The notes beneath the pieces were generated by a model. The model was not told where the DNA came from. It ran no database searches and saw only the letters and a list, made by a program, of their open reading frames with translations. From Neptuniibacter sp048548695 (lineage in GTDB: Bacteria > Pseudomonadota > Gammaproteobacteria > Pseudomonadales > Balneatricaceae), in assembly GCF_048548695.1 (NCBI RefSeq), contig NZ_JBLYIF010000007.1: a stretch of 64,000 nucleotides of DNA; one strand, written 5' to 3'. Shown piece after piece: positions 23,902 to 32,383 of the stretch. A program made the translations under genes and the position numbers. How positions within the stretch are numbered: the first letter of the stretch is position 1; every line of letters starts with the position of its first letter.

Positions 23902-24501
23902 CTAGACGTCAGGCGCTGCGCCACTTATCCAGTCATGAATTACAATGAGAATCGTAAGCTGGCCGTGCTGCAGGCGCAACTTGCGGGGCAGGGTGGGTGA
24001 GCCGCTGTGATAGGCGAGAAATTCAACCTGCCAACCCGCTTGGCGTAATAGGCTGAGACGGTTCTGCTCGAGAATTAATGTGCTACTGGGGCCAGGTGCT
24101 GGCAGACCTCTGATCCACCAGTAAAACTGACTCACCGGCAGGTGCCAGCCAAGATACTCTTCCAGTAATGCATCGGGGGAGGAGCCACGAAATATGCCCT
24201 CGCCGGCAACATCTACTGTGACGGCACCGGGATTACCGTATAGGGAAGCGCCTCCCTGTCCCCAGGGGCCGCGAATATCGATTTGATAGTTATCGCTGGC
24301 CTGAACCCATTTCAGGTTGGCTGATTGGCTGTCCTGTGGCGTACGGATGCCGATTTTACCTTTGAGTGTCCAGTCTTTAAGTTGGCTGAGGGTTTGTTGG
24401 TGTAACTCCCAGCTATCGCTGGCCATAGGTGGCTGCGGCGGTGCAGAGCTACAGCCGGACAGGATAAGGATGGATAGGAGGGTTGCCAACCAAAGCTTCA
24501 T
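23902..24501 (-). CDS. lolB: Outer-membrane lipoprotein receptor LolB
   Basis: 199 residues with a lipoprotein signal ending LILSGC, so Cys17 is acylated. LolB takes lipoproteins from the carrier LolA and inserts them in the outer membrane. Family features are the WTLKGKIGIRTPQDSQSANLK segment, YQIDIRGPWGQGGASLYG, and the late YWWIRGLPAPG loop. Its ATG overlaps the stop of the TPR lipoprotein gene by four bases. The expected next gene, ispE, is absent; a promoter and tRNA-Gln follow instead. Confidence 0.92.
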   Translation of the reverse strand: MKLWLATLLSILILSGCSSAPPQPPMASDSWELHQQTLSQLKDWTLKGKIGIRTPQDSQSANLKWVQASDNYQIDIRGPWGQGGASLYGNPGAVTVDVAGEGIFRGSSPDALLEEYLGWHLPVSQFYWWIRGLPAPGPSSTLILEQNRLSLLRQAGWQVEFLAYHSGSPTLPRKLRLQHGQLTILIVIHDWISGAAPDV

Positions 24502-26261
24502 GGCGTCGATTCGTTATTCACCAGAGCCTGGGCTTTGAGCAAGAATGGACTTTCTGGCGACTTGTTAAGAGCAGTTCTGAGCAACATGCGTGCTTTATGT
24601 TTCGCTTTTGTCTGCCAATAGGCTTGTATCAGATGTGCCGCGACTTCAGGGTCGGGGTGGCGCTCATAAGCCAGTTCAAGATAGGGAACCGCTTCATCGG
24701 GCTGGCCGCGCAGGAATAGAATCCAGCCCATGGAATCGAGTATGGCTGGGTCATCAGGCTTTAGGCGCAGCGCAGCACTAATGAGTTGGTAGGCCTCTTC
24801 ATAACGCTGGGTATGCAGTGTCAGGGTGTAGCCCAAGGCATTCAGGGTCATGGCGTTGTTGGGTTCCTGTTGCAGGATTTGGCGCAGGTCCTGCTCGGCC
24901 TGAAGGAAATCGACCGACTCGATTAACATGGCGCGGCTATATAGCAGATCCAGATTGCCGGGGAACGATGCCAGGGCTGCATTCAGTATTTCAATCCCTT
25001 CTGGCCGGTAGCCATGTATATCCAGCCACTCTGCTTCCAACATATACAGTTCGGTGGTCAGATCTGGATGGTCACTGCGGGCCTGGTTGAGAATCGATTG
25101 GGCCTGGGCTTTGTCTTGTGGCTGATCCAGTAACGAGATGGCGCGAGATCGGGACTGCAGCAGGTTACTGCCAGCAGTGACTTGCAGAAAGTGCTCCATC
25201 GCCAGTGTGTTCTGCTGCGCTTGCTGTGCGATATAACCTAGATAGTAGTGGGGCGAAGTATCTTCGGGTGATTGCTTGAGCAGGTCGTTGAGAGCAGACG
25301 CTGCCGCATCCATCTGGCGGTTTTCTAACATCAACAGTGCCAGATAGTAAGCCAGCTTATCATCCCCAGGATTGTTGTCACGCAAGGCAAAGGCATGGTT
25401 AATGGCCGCCGGATATTCGGTACTGTCAAACAGCAGTTGGACATAAAGCAGATGTATCTGGCGGTTGTCAGGCTGTTTTTCGTAGGCTTCTTTAACCAGT
25501 TCCAATGAGCGGATGGTCTCGCCGTTTTTATGCAGCAATTCGGCTTTTTGTACCAGAATATCCAAGTTATCTGGTTCCAGTGCTAATGCTTTGTTGTAGG
25601 CTGATTCGGCTTGTAGTGCAAAGCCTGCCTGGCCATATAGCAATGCCAGTGTAGTCAGCAATTCGGGGTCGTTGCTGTTCTCTTGATGGCGATGTTTCAG
25701 CAGTGACAGATATTGTTGACGTTGTACTTCCGGCAACTTGCTGCTTTGGCGTCTAATCAGGGCCAGTACTGCACTGCTGTCCTGATCCAGGGCTTTATTA
25801 AGCAGTGGCAGTGCCTGGTTAAATTCTCCTTGGTGCAGGTGTACGGCAGCTTCAAATTGATAAGGTTCTGTATTGTCAGGCTCGATATCACGCCAGAGTT
25901 GGCTCGCTTGTAAAAGCGCTTTGCTGTTATTCAGAAATTGCGCGATGCGAGTGGCACGTTCAGCGACGCGCGGGTCACGGGTTTTTTCAGCCTGCTCCAG
26001 GTATTGCTCCAGTGCCAGGGGAAACATACGGCGTTGACCAGCCAGTTCGGCTACCAGCAACGAGTACAGAGATTCCTGATTAAATTCACCTGGGATATAG
26101 ATGATTTCAGCATCTTGTTTTGGGTAGATGATCTGATATTTCGGTGCAGACTGTGCAGTTGTTGCGGCGTGAGTGTCCGGCTGCGTAGGTGTTTCAGCAA
26201 CTGAACTACATCCACTTAATAGCAGTGGAAGTAGCAAGCAGGATTTGAACACATTTTTCAT
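24498..26261 (-). CDS. TPR-repeat lipoprotein upstream of lolB
   Basis: 587 residues. The signal sequence ends LLLSGC (Cys18), giving a lipoprotein probably at the outer membrane. The rest is helical and full of tetratricopeptide units, recognisable by repeats such as LLTTLALLYGQAGFALQAESAYNKALALEPDN (spread over two helices), YLALLMLENRQMDAAASAL and NALGYTLTLHTQRYEEAYQLIS. About ten repeats can be counted. Proteins like this occur next to lolB in many gammaproteobacteria, but the function is unknown; TPR arrays bind partner proteins. Overlap with lolB shows translational coupling and hints at a role in lipoprotein or envelope assembly. Confidence 0.85.
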   Translation of the reverse strand: MKNVFKSCLLLPLLLSGCSSVAETPTQPDTHAATTAQSAPKYQIIYPKQDAEIIYIPGEFNQESLYSLLVAELAGQRRMFPLALEQYLEQAEKTRDPRVAERATRIAQFLNNSKALLQASQLWRDIEPDNTEPYQFEAAVHLHQGEFNQALPLLNKALDQDSSAVLALIRRQSSKLPEVQRQQYLSLLKHRHQENSNDPELLTTLALLYGQAGFALQAESAYNKALALEPDNLDILVQKAELLHKNGETIRSLELVKEAYEKQPDNRQIHLLYVQLLFDSTEYPAAINHAFALRDNNPGDDKLAYYLALLMLENRQMDAAASALNDLLKQSPEDTSPHYYLGYIAQQAQQNTLAMEHFLQVTAGSNLLQSRSRAISLLDQPQDKAQAQSILNQARSDHPDLTTELYMLEAEWLDIHGYRPEGIEILNAALASFPGNLDLLYSRAMLIESVDFLQAEQDLRQILQQEPNNAMTLNALGYTLTLHTQRYEEAYQLISAALRLKPDDPAILDSMGWILFLRGQPDEAVPYLELAYERHPDPEVAAHLIQAYWQTKAKHKARMLLRTALNKSPESPFLLKAQALVNNESTP

Positions 26262-26441
26262 TAGAAACCATTAATTACCGCAACAGTGGAAATATCCACT
26301 ATAGATGAATCGCTGTTGCTTTGTAAGACACTGGGAGTTGTACGACAGTTCGCATGGGATGGATGAATATTTGTATGGAAACAGCAGGATAGCGTTGCTT
26401 GTGCTAGTTGTTAAGAGTCAGTAACGACGGCGGGGAAGGCT

Positions 26442-26897
26442 ATGTCACAATCTGCGGGTTTTACTTTTTTCGGTTCGGTGCGGCGTAATAGCGTGGCGCT
26501 GATGAGTCTGTTGATTGCCATTGTTGCGCTCACTCAAAATTCCTGGCGGGCAGAGCGTACCGAAGAGAACCGCAATATCCGCTATGCGGCATTTGAGGTG
26601 CTGCGCGAAGCGACAGAGCTGCAGTTGCTGGTGGACCATGCTCATTATGATGCTGACAGTGGCGAAGGCAATCCGATTGTTGGTTGGGCAATGGTGCAGT
26701 ATATGGTTGATCTGAGTATTGTTTTACCCCCGGAAATCGGCGCGGAGTCGGCAAACCTGAAGCAAGTATGGCAAGCACATTTTAGTGCGCTGGGTGCTGC
26801 AAATAGTGATAACAGTCTGCAGGCGAATGAAACTATCACTGCAGCCATTCAATCTCTGCGGCAAGTGGTTAAGAAAATCATTATCTCGCTCGAATAA
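26442..26897 (+). CDS. Small membrane-anchored protein of unknown function
   Basis: 151 residues, not recognised. There is one N-terminal membrane helix (NSVALMSLLIAIVALT), then a soluble part that looks helical, with several Glu, Ala and Leu heptad-like runs. The arrangement (short inside tail, one helix, about 110 residues outside) is like a small periplasmic sensor or scaffold. GGGGAAGG precedes the ATG at good spacing, so translation is likely. It stands alone between the divergent TPR-lolB genes and hemA, and is followed by a terminator-like hairpin. Confidence 0.7.
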   Translation: MSQSAGFTFFGSVRRNSVALMSLLIAIVALTQNSWRAERTEENRNIRYAAFEVLREATELQLLVDHAHYDADSGEGNPIVGWAMVQYMVDLSIVLPPEIGAESANLKQVWQAHFSALGAANSDNSLQANETITAAIQSLRQVVKKIIISLE

Positions 26898-26999
26898 TGC
26901 TGCAACTGAATCGCATTGCCAGGCTTTACGTCCGGTCGGCAATTGTTTGGGAGCACTTGTTACGCTTTGTTGCTCAAGCGCTTTGCTCTGGGTCAGCTT

Positions 27000-27025
27000 G
27001 GACAGAGTTTTCTGTCCTGTATTTT
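27000..27025 (+). terminator. Possible terminator before hemA
   Basis: GGACAGA (27000-27006) and TCTGTCC (27011-27017) form a perfect stem with loop GTTT, followed by TGTATTTT. It could end transcription from the small gene at 26442. Confidence 0.55.
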
Positions 27026-27083
27026 AATCTTTGCACTAAAGCGTTGTATCATAGCGCGCTTGTTTGTACTGGATTCACTGACA

Positions 27084-28355
27084 ATGGCATTACTGGCACT
27101 GGGCATCAATCACAAGACGGCAACCGTTGCGGTGCGCGAGAAAGTCGCTTTTGCGCCGGAACACCTGTCCGATGCACTTGCTACGGCCAGTGATTATGCT
27201 GGATTGAAAGAGCTGGTGATCCTCTCTACCTGCAATCGGACCGAGCTGTATTGTGCGTCTGAACAGCAGGACCCTGAGCGTCTTTTGGACTGGTTGAGTG
27301 AGTATCATGGCGTTAGTCGTGAGGAGCTCAACCAATGTGCTTATTGTCACAGTGATGAAGCGGCTGTGCGGCATATGATGCGAGTTGCCAGTGGCCTTGA
27401 CTCTCTGGTGCTGGGCGAACCCCAGATCCTGGGTCAGCTGAAATCCGCACATGGTTTATCCCAGGAGCATGGTTGCCTGGGAGGTGAGTTAGGACGGTTG
27501 TTTCAGCAGACGTTCTCTATTGCGAAACGGGTACGTACCGACACGGCCATTGGTGAAAATCCGGTATCAGTGGCCTATGCGGCAGTCAGCCTGGCGCAGC
27601 ATATTTTTGCCGATTTAAGTCGCAGTAAAGCCTTGTTGATTGGCGCCGGAGAAACCATCGAATTGGTGGCGCGTCACTTGGGGCAGGCGGGTGTTAAACA
27701 GATGACAGTGGCCAACCGAACCCTGGGGCGGGCATTGGATCTGGCTCAAGAGTTTGATGGCAAGGCGATCTTACTGGGAGATATTCCTCAGGCCTTAGTC
27801 GATGCCGATATCGTGATCGCATCTACTGCGAGTCAGTTGCCTATTCTGGGTAAAGGGGCGGTGGAAGCGGCCCTGAAAAAACGCAAACACCGTCCGATCT
27901 TCATGGTCGATATTGCCGTGCCGCGGGATATAGAAGAGCAGGTCGCAGAACTGGACGATGTTTATCTCTACACTGTTGATGATCTGCGTGAGGTAATAGA
28001 AGAAAATCAGCGTAGCCGGGAAAGTGCAGCGCTGGAAGCTGAAGAGATCATCGAGGCCGGTACGCATGAATTTATGCGCCAGTTGCGGGCGTTAAATGCA
28101 GTGGATCTGCTGACCACCTTTCGCAGCCGTACTGAAGCGATGCGAGACCAGGAGCTGGAAAAAGCCCTGCGCCAGCTGGATAAGGGTAAGCCCGCCGCCG
28201 ATGTGTTGCATCTACTTGCGCGCGGTCTGACCAATAAGTTTTTGCACCAACCTACTATTCAATTACGTCAGGCCAGTGCCGATGGCCGCACGGATCTGCT
28301 GGATCTGCTGCAGGAACTCCATCAGCTGGATGACCCCAAGAATTCATCTGAATGA
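27084..28355 (+). CDS. hemA: Glutamyl-tRNA reductase
   Basis: 423 residues from ATG 27084 (MALLALGINHKTA). The frame is open far upstream, but that part is not family sequence and contains the hairpin at 27000. The enzyme reduces glutamyl-tRNA with NADPH, the first step of C5 haem synthesis. The nucleophile is Cys50 in LSTCNRTELY; the NADPH domain has LLIGAGETIELVARHL; a helical dimerisation domain closes the protein. Its stop overlaps the prfA start by four bases, giving a coupled hemA-prfA-prmC-moeB series. Confidence 0.97.
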   Translation: MALLALGINHKTATVAVREKVAFAPEHLSDALATASDYAGLKELVILSTCNRTELYCASEQQDPERLLDWLSEYHGVSREELNQCAYCHSDEAAVRHMMRVASGLDSLVLGEPQILGQLKSAHGLSQEHGCLGGELGRLFQQTFSIAKRVRTDTAIGENPVSVAYAAVSLAQHIFADLSRSKALLIGAGETIELVARHLGQAGVKQMTVANRTLGRALDLAQEFDGKAILLGDIPQALVDADIVIASTASQLPILGKGAVEAALKKRKHRPIFMVDIAVPRDIEEQVAELDDVYLYTVDDLREVIEENQRSRESAALEAEEIIEAGTHEFMRQLRALNAVDLLTTFRSRTEAMRDQELEKALRQLDKGKPAADVLHLLARGLTNKFLHQPTIQLRQASADGRTDLLDLLQELHQLDDPKNSSE

Positions 28356-29440
28356 AACAATCGATTCTCGATAAGTTAGACAAACTCAGTGACCGTTATG
28401 ACGAACTGGCGGTACTGTTGTCGGAACCTGAAGTGATCTCGGATCAAAGTCGGTTTCGTGATTTTTCCATGGAATATTCTGAACTTGAGCCTGTGGTCAA
28501 AACCTTTGCCGAATATCGTCAGGTTGAGGAGGACATGGCTGAAGCGGAATCGATGCTCGAGGATAGCGACCCTGATCTGCGTGAAATGGCGCGGGAAGAG
28601 CAGCAGTCTGCTAAGCAGCGAATCGAAGCGCTTACCGACGTTCTGCAGATACAGTTACTGCCGAAAGACCCTAATGATGGCCGTAACGTGTTTCTGGAAG
28701 TGCGTGCTGGTACTGGCGGTGATGAAGCGGCTATATTTGCTGGCGACCTGTTTCGTATGTACTCCCGTTATGCGGAAACCCAGGGCTGGCGGGTGGAAGT
28801 GGTCAGTGCTAATGAAGGTGAACATGGCGGTTTCAAAGAGATTATCAGCCGTGTTGTCGGCACTGATGTGTATTCCCGCTTAAAATTTGAGTCCGGCGCA
28901 CACCGGGTACAGCGGGTGCCGGAAACTGAATCTCAGGGCCGAATTCATACCTCTGCCTGTACGGTTGCGGTGATGCCTGAGCTGGATGAGTCCGCCGAGG
29001 TAGAGATCAACAAGGCAGATCTGCGGGTGGATACCTTCCGTGCCTCCGGTGCGGGTGGGCAGCATGTCAACAAAACGGATTCTGCTATTCGTCTTACCCA
29101 CCTGCCCACAGGGGTAGTGGTGGAGTGTCAGGAAGAGCGTTCACAGCATAAGAATCGCGCCAAGGCGATGTCACTACTGGCGTCCCGGTTGCAGGCCGCA
29201 GAACAGGAAAAACAGGCGGCTACCATGGCCAGTACCCGCAAAAGCCTGGTGGGTAGTGGTGATCGTTCTGAACGCATCCGTACCTATAACTACCCGCAGG
29301 GCCGGGTAACCGATCACCGCATCAATTTGACGCTGTATAAACTGCCGGAAATTGTCGGTGGAGAATTACAGCATGTCATAGACCCGTTGCGTCATGAGTT
29401 TCAACTGGAACAGCTCAGTGCATTGTCTGAGGACGGCTGA
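28352..29440 (+). CDS. prfA: Peptide chain release factor 1
   Basis: 362 residues. RF1 reads UAA and UAG and releases the finished chain. The GGQ motif, which PrmC methylates, is at 235-237 in SGAGGQHVN. The codon-recognition tripeptide of the PxT type reads PET at 190-192, where E. coli has PAT. It overlaps hemA by four bases and prmC by one (TGATG), so the three are coupled. Confidence 0.97.
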   Translation: MKQSILDKLDKLSDRYDELAVLLSEPEVISDQSRFRDFSMEYSELEPVVKTFAEYRQVEEDMAEAESMLEDSDPDLREMAREEQQSAKQRIEALTDVLQIQLLPKDPNDGRNVFLEVRAGTGGDEAAIFAGDLFRMYSRYAETQGWRVEVVSANEGEHGGFKEIISRVVGTDVYSRLKFESGAHRVQRVPETESQGRIHTSACTVAVMPELDESAEVEINKADLRVDTFRASGAGGQHVNKTDSAIRLTHLPTGVVVECQEERSQHKNRAKAMSLLASRLQAAEQEKQAATMASTRKSLVGSGDRSERIRTYNYPQGRVTDHRINLTLYKLPEIVGGELQHVIDPLRHEFQLEQLSALSEDG

Positions 29441-30294
29441 TGCGTCTTGATCAGGCGTTATTGTTAAGTTCAGAACTGACGGATGTCAGTCCAACGCCGG
29501 ATATTGATCTGGAGCTGTTGTTGTGTCACCTGCTGCAGCAGCCACGCAGTTACTTGTTTACCTGGCCTGAATACCAGCTCTCGGATGCAGAGTGTCAGCA
29601 GTTGACCGAGTTGCTGGCAAGGCGCAAGGCGGGCGAGCCGGTGGCGCATATCATTGGTCAGCGCGGTTTCTGGTCTTTCGATTTGGCGGTTTCATCGGAT
29701 ACACTGATCCCCAGACCTGATACGGAACTGCTGGTGGAGACTGCGTTGCAGCTCGGTTTACCTGTCGATGCCAGAGTCGCAGACTTGGGCACTGGCACCG
29801 GGGCAATTGCCCTGGCATTGGCCAGCGAGCAGCCGTATTGGCAATTAGTGGCGTCGGACATAGTGACTGGTGCGGTGGCATTGGCAGAGCGGAATCGCCA
29901 GCGGTTAGGCTTGAATAATGTCACCCTGTTGCAGGGTAGCTGGTTTGAGCCTCATCAGGGGGGATATGACTTGGTTATCAGTAACCCGCCCTATATCGAT
30001 GAGCAGGACCCACATTTGGCGGCAGGTGATCTGCGCTTCGAACCAAAAACGGCACTGGTGGCAGCCGAAAAAGGGTTGGCGGATATTCGCTGTATCAGTG
30101 AGCAGGCACGCAGTTATCTGCAGCCTGGTGGCTGGTTGTTGTTTGAACATGGTTATGAGCAGGCGCCGGCGGTGCGTGATCTGTTACAGGAACTGGGCTT
30201 TACTGTGGTGACTACCTGGCGTGATCTGGCTGATCATGAACGGGTCACCGGCGGGCGCTGGCTGAATAAAGAGGAGCATTATGCTGACCGATGA
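29440..30294 (+). CDS. prmC: Release factor glutamine methyltransferase
   Basis: 284 residues. PrmC methylates the Gln of the GGQ motif in RF1 and RF2. The S-adenosylmethionine loop is DLGTGTG (115-121) and the catalytic motif NPPY is at 182-185; a small helical N-terminal domain that holds the release factor comes first. The stop of prfA and the start of prmC share bases, and the end of prmC overlaps moeB by 14 bases. Confidence 0.97.
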   Translation: MRLDQALLLSSELTDVSPTPDIDLELLLCHLLQQPRSYLFTWPEYQLSDAECQQLTELLARRKAGEPVAHIIGQRGFWSFDLAVSSDTLIPRPDTELLVETALQLGLPVDARVADLGTGTGAIALALASEQPYWQLVASDIVTGAVALAERNRQRLGLNNVTLLQGSWFEPHQGGYDLVISNPPYIDEQDPHLAAGDLRFEPKTALVAAEKGLADIRCISEQARSYLQPGGWLLFEHGYEQAPAVRDLLQELGFTVVTTWRDLADHERVTGGRWLNKEEHYADR

Positions 30295-31048
30295 ACAGTT
30301 GTTGCGTTACAGCCGGCAGATCATGTTGCCTGATGTGGATATCAATGGGCAGGAGACCTGGCTTAACTCGACTGTATTAGTGGTAGGCCTGGGCGGCTTG
30401 GGCAGTCCTGTAGCGATGTATCTTGCCGCTGCGGGCATTGGTGAACTGGTGTTGGTGGATGGGGACGAAGTTGATCTCAGTAACCTGCAGCGTCAGATCG
30501 CCCATACCACTAAACGGCTGGGTCAGCCCAAGGTGGACTCAGCTAGAAAGGCCCTCGCGGCATTGAATCCACAGGTCAGAATCAAAACCCAATATGAGCA
30601 ATTGGGTGAAGAGGCACTGCATCGCCTGGTCGCTACGGTTGATCTGGTGGTGGACTGCAGTGATAACTTCGCGACGCGGTTTGCCCTCAATCGAGCCTGT
30701 TTTGCGCATCAAAAACCCTTGGTCTCCGGTGCAGCGATCCGTATGGAGGGGCAAGTGTCAGTGTATGACCCGCTGCAGGTTGACTCGCCTTGTTATCAGT
30801 GCCTCTATGGTGAAGGAGATGAAGAATCGCTGACCTGTTCAGAATCAGGGGTGTTATCGCCGTTGGTGGGCATTATCGGCTCAGTACAGGCGTTGGAGGC
30901 ACTTAAAATGCTGGCGTCTGTGGGACGCAGCCTGGCTGGGCGACTACTCTTGCTGGATGCGGCAAGCATGGAGTGGCGCGAGATGAAATTGCGCAAAGAC
31001 CCGGCATGCCCGGTATGTTCTTCCCGGCAGGTTAACCGGAATAGTTAA
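30281..31048 (+). CDS. moeB: Molybdopterin-synthase adenylyltransferase, MoeB/ThiF type
   Basis: 255 residues. The N-terminal RYSRQIMLPD segment, nucleotide loop GLGGLGSP (36-43), conserved DNLQRQ-like motif (DLSNLQRQ) and two CxxC zinc pairs (CYQC and CPVC) define the MoeB/ThiF group. The enzyme adenylates the C-terminus of a sulfur carrier (MoaD or ThiS). The order prmC-moeB favours MoeB, but ThiF cannot be excluded. Its 3' end overlaps the convergent AEC transporter gene by 17 bases. Confidence 0.88.
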   Translation: MLTDEQLLRYSRQIMLPDVDINGQETWLNSTVLVVGLGGLGSPVAMYLAAAGIGELVLVDGDEVDLSNLQRQIAHTTKRLGQPKVDSARKALAALNPQVRIKTQYEQLGEEALHRLVATVDLVVDCSDNFATRFALNRACFAHQKPLVSGAAIRMEGQVSVYDPLQVDSPCYQCLYGEGDEESLTCSESGVLSPLVGIIGSVQALEALKMLASVGRSLAGRLLLLDAASMEWREMKLRKDPACPVCSSRQVNRNS

Positions 31049-32000
31049 TGACTCCCCATACCCGCATCAGATAAATACCTGTGCTCAGCGTAAGCACTGA
31101 CCCTAATGTAGTTGCCAGGATAATGTTGGCTGCCAGCTCGGCGTTACCGCGCATGGTTTTGGCCATGACAAAGCTGGCGGCGGCTGTTGGACAGCCAAAC
31201 AGTATCATGAGTAGTGTCAGGTCCTGACCTTCAAATCCCGCCAGATAAGCACCCAGCGTCAGCATGACAGGCATCAGCAAGAGTTTGTTGGTGGTGGCCC
31301 AAAAGGCCTGGCCTGAGGTGCTTTTCAAGCTTTCCATATTGAGCGATGCACCGATGGTCAACAGTGCCAGAGGCAGTGTCATATTGGCAAAATAGCGTCC
31401 GGAACGCTGCACGACATCCGGCAGATCAATGCTCAGATATGAGATCGGCAGTGCCAGTATTACCGCAATAATCAGCGGGTTGCGCACTACTTCCAGCAAT
31501 GCTCCCCTGAAGCGGCGGCCATCGGTTTGATGGTGTGGCAGCGTTAATGCCAAGATCGATAACACGTTAAATAACGGAATCACCAAGGCTAGCAGTAGAG
31601 ATGCCTGCGCCAGGCCTGAATCTGAGTAGAGGTTGTAACTGATAGCTAGGCCGATGATGCCGTAGTTGCTGCGGAAACTGCCCTGAATAAAAACCCCCAG
31701 GTCTTCGGCGCGGTGAATAAATCGCCGCGAGGTCAGCCATAGGCCGGTAAAAAACACCAAGGTGCCAATAAACACAAAACCCAATTGTTCGGGGTTAAAA
31801 ACGGCCTGGAAGTCGGTGCGTGCAATCGACATAAACACCAATGCAGGCAGTGTCACCACAAACACCAGTTTGGAGGCAGTATGCACGAATGCGTCATCAA
31901 TCAGGGCGACTCGACGCAGAATAAACCCCAGTAATACGATGACAAAAATGGGGGCAACAATATTGGCGGTGAAAATCACCGAATCCAGATACAGGTTCAA
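31032..32000 (-). CDS. AEC-family (auxin efflux carrier-like) transporter
   Basis: 322 residues with about ten hydrophobic helices in two halves. The first helix contains APIFVIVLLGFILRR; the middle loop FRSNYGIIGLAISYNL and the closing part CPTAAASFVMAKTMRGN are typical AEC segments. Bacterial relatives export or import malonate, malate or other small acids; the substrate here is unknown. The 3' end overlaps moeB on the other strand. Confidence 0.88.
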   Translation of the reverse strand: MNLYLDSVIFTANIVAPIFVIVLLGFILRRVALIDDAFVHTASKLVFVVTLPALVFMSIARTDFQAVFNPEQLGFVFIGTLVFFTGLWLTSRRFIHRAEDLGVFIQGSFRSNYGIIGLAISYNLYSDSGLAQASLLLALVIPLFNVLSILALTLPHHQTDGRRFRGALLEVVRNPLIIAVILALPISYLSIDLPDVVQRSGRYFANMTLPLALLTIGASLNMESLKSTSGQAFWATTNKLLLMPVMLTLGAYLAGFEGQDLTLLMILFGCPTAAASFVMAKTMRGNAELAANIILATTLGSVLTLSTGIYLMRVWGVINYSG

Positions 32001-32383
32001 GGTGGCTGCTCTTAGGTGGTGGGGTGGCGAAAAGCTGTGTCTCTCAGTGTGTCATTCAAGCATAGCTCCTTGCCGGAGTGAAGGTCGTATTAGGCAACAG
32101 TCTGATGATTGAAAGTGAGCGGGCATAAAAAGCCGCCCGCGAGGCCAAAGCTGGACATGCTGCGTATCATCGGGCGTAGGCAGTGGCAGTAAACTGTCAG
32201 GCTAGCAGGGACCTGGCAGTCAGTAGGCCGCTGCCCGGCATCACGGTTTGCCCGGGCATACATGTGGCTCCGGCCTCTCATGTCGTTGGGTAGCCCATGC
32301 ACAACAACGCCGCACACGCGTTGATTTAGAGGGGTGACTACCGCCAACATGTGGACGGAAGGGCAGGTGCCTTGTTGCAAGGA
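32001..32383. other. Gene-free stretch between the AEC transporter and CoA-transferase genes
   Basis: About 380 bases with no supportable gene. It should hold the promoter of the AEC gene and the 3' end of the CoA-transferase transcript. An inverted repeat GCGGGC...GCCCGC lies near 32120-32142, with a T-rich loop on the minus strand; it is not a standard terminator. Confidence 0.5.

Noticed and set aside
32090..32380. A 96-codon minus-strand frame between the AEC transporter and CoA-transferase genes
   Set aside because: No ribosome site, unusual composition rich in Arg, His and Cys, and no resemblance to a known family.
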